Source: Rhodocyclaceae bacterium (lineage in GTDB: Bacteria; Pseudomonadota; Gammaproteobacteria; Burkholderiales; Rhodocyclaceae). From it: 25,918 nt of DNA. The translations under genes were made by a program, and so were the position numbers. The notes under the pieces were generated by a model that saw nothing but the letters and a program-made list of their open reading frames with translations, ran no database searches and was not told the origin of the DNA. The stretch spans positions 1 to 25,918 of the forward strand of contig JAUXNZ010000170.1 of NCBI GenBank assembly GCA_030682595.1, given 5' to 3'. Shown here piece by piece: positions 23,926 through 25,918 of the stretch. Numbering within the stretch: position 1 is the first letter of the stretch; the number at the start of each line of letters is the position of its first letter.

Positions 23926-24564
23926 ATGGCCGACGCACCCAGCAACAACCCTTCTCCCAGCCAGGAAAAAACCCCGGCCGAACAACCGAAGCCGCTGTGC
24001 CGGTTTCCGGTGACGCGCGTCATCCTCGTCGGCATCGTCGGCGGCATCATCATCTGGGGCGGCCTGAATACCGGCATGGCTTGGACCAATCGTACCGAGT
24101 TTTGCATTTCGTGCCACGAGATGACCATTCCCTACGAGGAACTCAAGCAAACCGCGCACTACAAGAACCGTAGCGGCACGACCGTGCATTGCGCCGATTG
24201 CCACGTCGCCGGCAGCAAGAGCCCCAACGACTACGCGCGCCAATCGATTGCCAAGGTGATGGCGGCACGCGACATCGTCGGCCACATCCTGGGCACCGTC
24301 GATACGCCGGAAAAATACGAGGCGCATCGCCTCACCATGAAAAAACGCGTCTGGGAAAAGATGAAGGCATCCGACTCGAAGGAGTGCCGCAACTGCCACG
24401 ACTTCAAGACGATGGACCCGGACAAGCAGAAGGACCGTTCCGTGGTCAAGCACGAAAGCGCCATCGAGGACGGCCAGACCTGCATCGACTGCCACAAGGG
24501 CATCTCCCACAAGCCCCTGCATCATCTGCTTGAACAGGAAGAAGCCGCAAAGAAGGCGGGCTGA
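23926..24564 (+). CDS. NapC/NirT-type tetrahaem cytochrome c
   Basis: A 212-aa membrane-anchored quinol dehydrogenase. After an unusually long polar N-terminus of about 28 residues, rich in proline and glutamine, comes one membrane helix (VTRVILVGIVGGIIIWGG), then four CXXCH haem sites: C60-H64, C89-H93, C154-H158 and C186-H190. NapC/NirT proteins pass electrons from menaquinol or ubiquinol to periplasmic reductases or cytochromes. ATG 23926 is preceded by AAGGAGG (11 bases upstream); the frame upstream of it is not family-like. It is the first gene of a cytochrome operon downstream of a perfect FNR site. No nitrate or nitrite reductase gene is seen, so the partner is likely the haem protein that follows. 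Confidence 0.92.
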   Translation: MADAPSNNPSPSQEKTPAEQPKPLCRFPVTRVILVGIVGGIIIWGGLNTGMAWTNRTEFCISCHEMTIPYEELKQTAHYKNRSGTTVHCADCHVAGSKSPNDYARQSIAKVMAARDIVGHILGTVDTPEKYEAHRLTMKKRVWEKMKASDSKECRNCHDFKTMDPDKQKDRSVVKHESAIEDGQTCIDCHKGISHKPLHHLLEQEEAAKKAG

Positions 24565-24600
24565 ACGATTTTTTTTACCGAACAAGAGGAGAAAACCAGC

Positions 24601-25524
24601 ATGAAAAAAACAATCCGGGTTCTCGCGAGCGCAGGCATTGCCGCCAGCGTTTTTGTCGCGGGCGCCGCCATGGCCGCCGCCCCCGACTGGAGCAAGGTGA
24701 CCGAGCGCAAGATCAAGCTGTTCTACCCCGGCCAGGCCAGTCTGGAATGGGTGATGAACAAACCGGATCACTCGGCCGTGCCTGACATCGTCAACAAGAA
24801 TCGCACCTGTGCCAAGTGCCACGAGGGCGATGCCAACGAGATCGGCGACAAGATCGTCGCCGGCAAGCCGGTTGGCCAGTCCAAGGTGGTGCTCGAACCC
24901 AAACCGCCCGCCGGCAAAGTGGGCTGGATTCCGGTGACCTTCAAGGCCGCGCATGACGGCGAGAAGATTTATTTCCGCTTCGAGTGGGTGCCGCCGAAGA
25001 CGGGCACGGTCAAGATGGACGCCAAGAACGAGGTCAAACTGACCATGCTGTTCGACGGCGGCGGCACGGTCGAGGGCGCCGAACTCAACGGCTGCTGGGC
25101 GACCTGCCACAACGACCTGCGCTCGATGAAGGACGGCAAGGACGACAAGAAGACCAAGTACGTCAAGGGCGCCGACCTCGCCAGCGGCAAGTTCTATGAC
25201 CTCATGCAGTTCAGGAGTGGCAAGGGCGAAAAAGCTGTCGACGGCTATGTCGCGGACCAACGCGTCATGGAAGGCGGCAAGGGGCTGATCAAGGCCGCTG
25301 GCGTCATGGAAGGCCACAAGTGGGTCGTCACCTTCGAGCGCACGCTCGCTGGCGGCGGCAAGGGCGACCACGCCATCACGCCCGACAAGATTTACAACTT
25401 CGGCTTTGCGATTCACGAGGACTACACCGAAGCGCGTTACCACTATGTCTCGCTGGGCTATCAGTTCGGCCTCGACAAGAACGTGGAAGGCGTGAAGTCC
25501 CACTACAACGTCACCAAGCGCTAA
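24601..25524 (+). CDS. Periplasmic ethylbenzene-dehydrogenase-like haem protein
   Basis: A 307-aa exported protein with a Sec signal ending near AMA (residue 25). It carries a canonical haem site CAKCH (C70-H74) and a second site with three residues between the cysteines, CWATCH (C165-H170). The segments GWIPVTFKAAHDGEKIYFRFEW, KLTMLFDGGG and the late NFGFAIHEDYTEARYHYVSLGYQFG match the ethylbenzene-dehydrogenase gamma-like haem-binding domain, which binds a b-type haem in molybdoenzymes. Here it is not accompanied by a molybdenum subunit. GAGGAG precedes ATG 24601 by seven bases. It lies between NapC-like and c-type cytochromes, so a periplasmic electron-carrier or terminal-reductase role is likely; the acceptor is unknown. 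Confidence 0.85.
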   Translation: MKKTIRVLASAGIAASVFVAGAAMAAAPDWSKVTERKIKLFYPGQASLEWVMNKPDHSAVPDIVNKNRTCAKCHEGDANEIGDKIVAGKPVGQSKVVLEPKPPAGKVGWIPVTFKAAHDGEKIYFRFEWVPPKTGTVKMDAKNEVKLTMLFDGGGTVEGAELNGCWATCHNDLRSMKDGKDDKKTKYVKGADLASGKFYDLMQFRSGKGEKAVDGYVADQRVMEGGKGLIKAAGVMEGHKWVVTFERTLAGGGKGDHAITPDKIYNFGFAIHEDYTEARYHYVSLGYQFGLDKNVEGVKSHYNVTKR

Positions 25525-25551
25525 ACATTTCACCCACAGGAGGAGACAACA

Positions 25552-25918
25552 ATGAAACAACGATGGAGCAGATGGAGCCTGACGGCAGGCGCGCTGGCGG
25601 TTTCGGCGGCGGCCTGGGCCCAGACCCCGGCCCAAAACCCACCCACGCCCGAAATGATTTCTTTCGCCTGCGCCGGCTGTCACGGCACCAACGGCGGCAG
25701 CGCCGGCCTGCTGATGCCCAGCCTGGCCAGCCAGTCCAAGGTCTCGATCGTCGACGCCATGAAGAAGTTCCAAAGCGGCGAGCGCCCGTCCTCCATCATG
25801 GGACGTCTGGCAAAGGGCTATACCGAGGCCGAGTTCGAAGCGATGGGCGAATTTTTCTCGAAGCAGAAACTCCACGCCACCAACCAGAAGCTCGACAAGG
25901 CCAAGGTCAAAAAAGGTG
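25552..25918 (+). CDS. Monohaem cytochrome c (flavocytochrome c sulfide dehydrogenase subunit-like), 3' end outside window
   Basis: The gene starts at ATG 25552 after AGGAGGAG and runs off the window; 122 codons are visible. A signal peptide (LTAGALAVSAAAWA) precedes the class I haem site FACAGCHGTNGG. The sixth ligand is likely the methionine in SSIMGRLAKGYTEAE. The stretch PSLASQSKVSIVDAMKKFQSG and FEAMGEFFSKQ resemble the cytochrome subunit of flavocytochrome c sulfide dehydrogenase (FccA/SoxE class) and cytochrome c553. If so, a flavoprotein gene should follow immediately outside the window. It is in one operon with the two cytochromes before it. Confidence 0.83.
   Translation, partial: MKQRWSRWSLTAGALAVSAAAWAQTPAQNPPTPEMISFACAGCHGTNGGSAGLLMPSLASQSKVSIVDAMKKFQSGERPSSIMGRLAKGYTEAEFEAMGEFFSKQKLHATNQKLDKAKVKKG

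Noticed and set aside
23902..25875. A 657-codon open frame on the minus strand opposite the cytochrome genes.
   Set aside because: It is a shadow of high-GC codon use. The plus strand has four plus two haem motifs, ribosome sites and proper signal peptides, and the minus frame resembles no family.

Overview
The window is high-GC DNA with dense, overlapping operons, and every protein family in it is proteobacterial. Glyoxylate assimilation, multihaem respiratory cytochromes, an FNR box and a large hybrid sensor kinase suggest a facultatively anaerobic betaproteobacterium, plausibly of the Rhodocyclales. That placement is inference from gene content; no rRNA is present to confirm it.

Layout, left to right. 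(1) 1-7216, glyoxylate use: gcl (start outside the window), hyi, a tartronate semialdehyde reductase with a frameshifted C-terminus, a gap of about 490 bp holding two inverted copies of a structured hairpin element, glycerate 2-kinase, a VapBC-type toxin-antitoxin pair on the minus strand, and malate synthase. Together these give both exits from glyoxylate: to glycerate phosphate and to malate. (2) 7516-15796, light and lipid region: a CarH/LitR-type MerR regulator with a B12 domain and a Wx9EH motif, and a 45-aa unrecognised small protein, both on the minus strand. They lie opposite an eight-gene plus-strand operon: FAD amine oxidase, DUF1365, cyclopropane fatty acid synthase family, chalcone isomerase-like protein, MFS transporter, DUF3833 lipoprotein, SDR and NTF2-like protein. 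The divergent promoter region holds repeated TTGTCC/GGACA-type operator sequences. (3) 15790-17198: a Fic AMP-transferase gene between two direct clusters of a 42-bp repeat. (4) 17220-23645, minus strand: a four-gene signalling operon with 4-base stop/start overlaps: HD-GYP response regulator, orphan substrate-binding lipoprotein, kinase-less HAMP/PAS membrane sensor, and a LytS-like hybrid histidine kinase. (5) 23833-25918: a perfect FNR-type site followed by a NapC/NirT tetrahaem cytochrome, an ethylbenzene-dehydrogenase-like haem protein and a monohaem cytochrome cut by the window end.

The strongest candidates for something undescribed are: the two structured elements at 3168-3411, whose stems differ while their loops are conserved; the 45-aa gene at 8577-8714, which has its own promoter, operator, ribosome site and terminator next to a predicted B12 photoreceptor; the signalling operon that joins a solute-binding lipoprotein to two membrane sensors and a c-di-GMP phosphodiesterase; and palindromic or repeated DNA that sits in frame inside genes (the 23-bp inverted repeat in the hybrid kinase, and a hairpin plus repeat in the MFS transporter).
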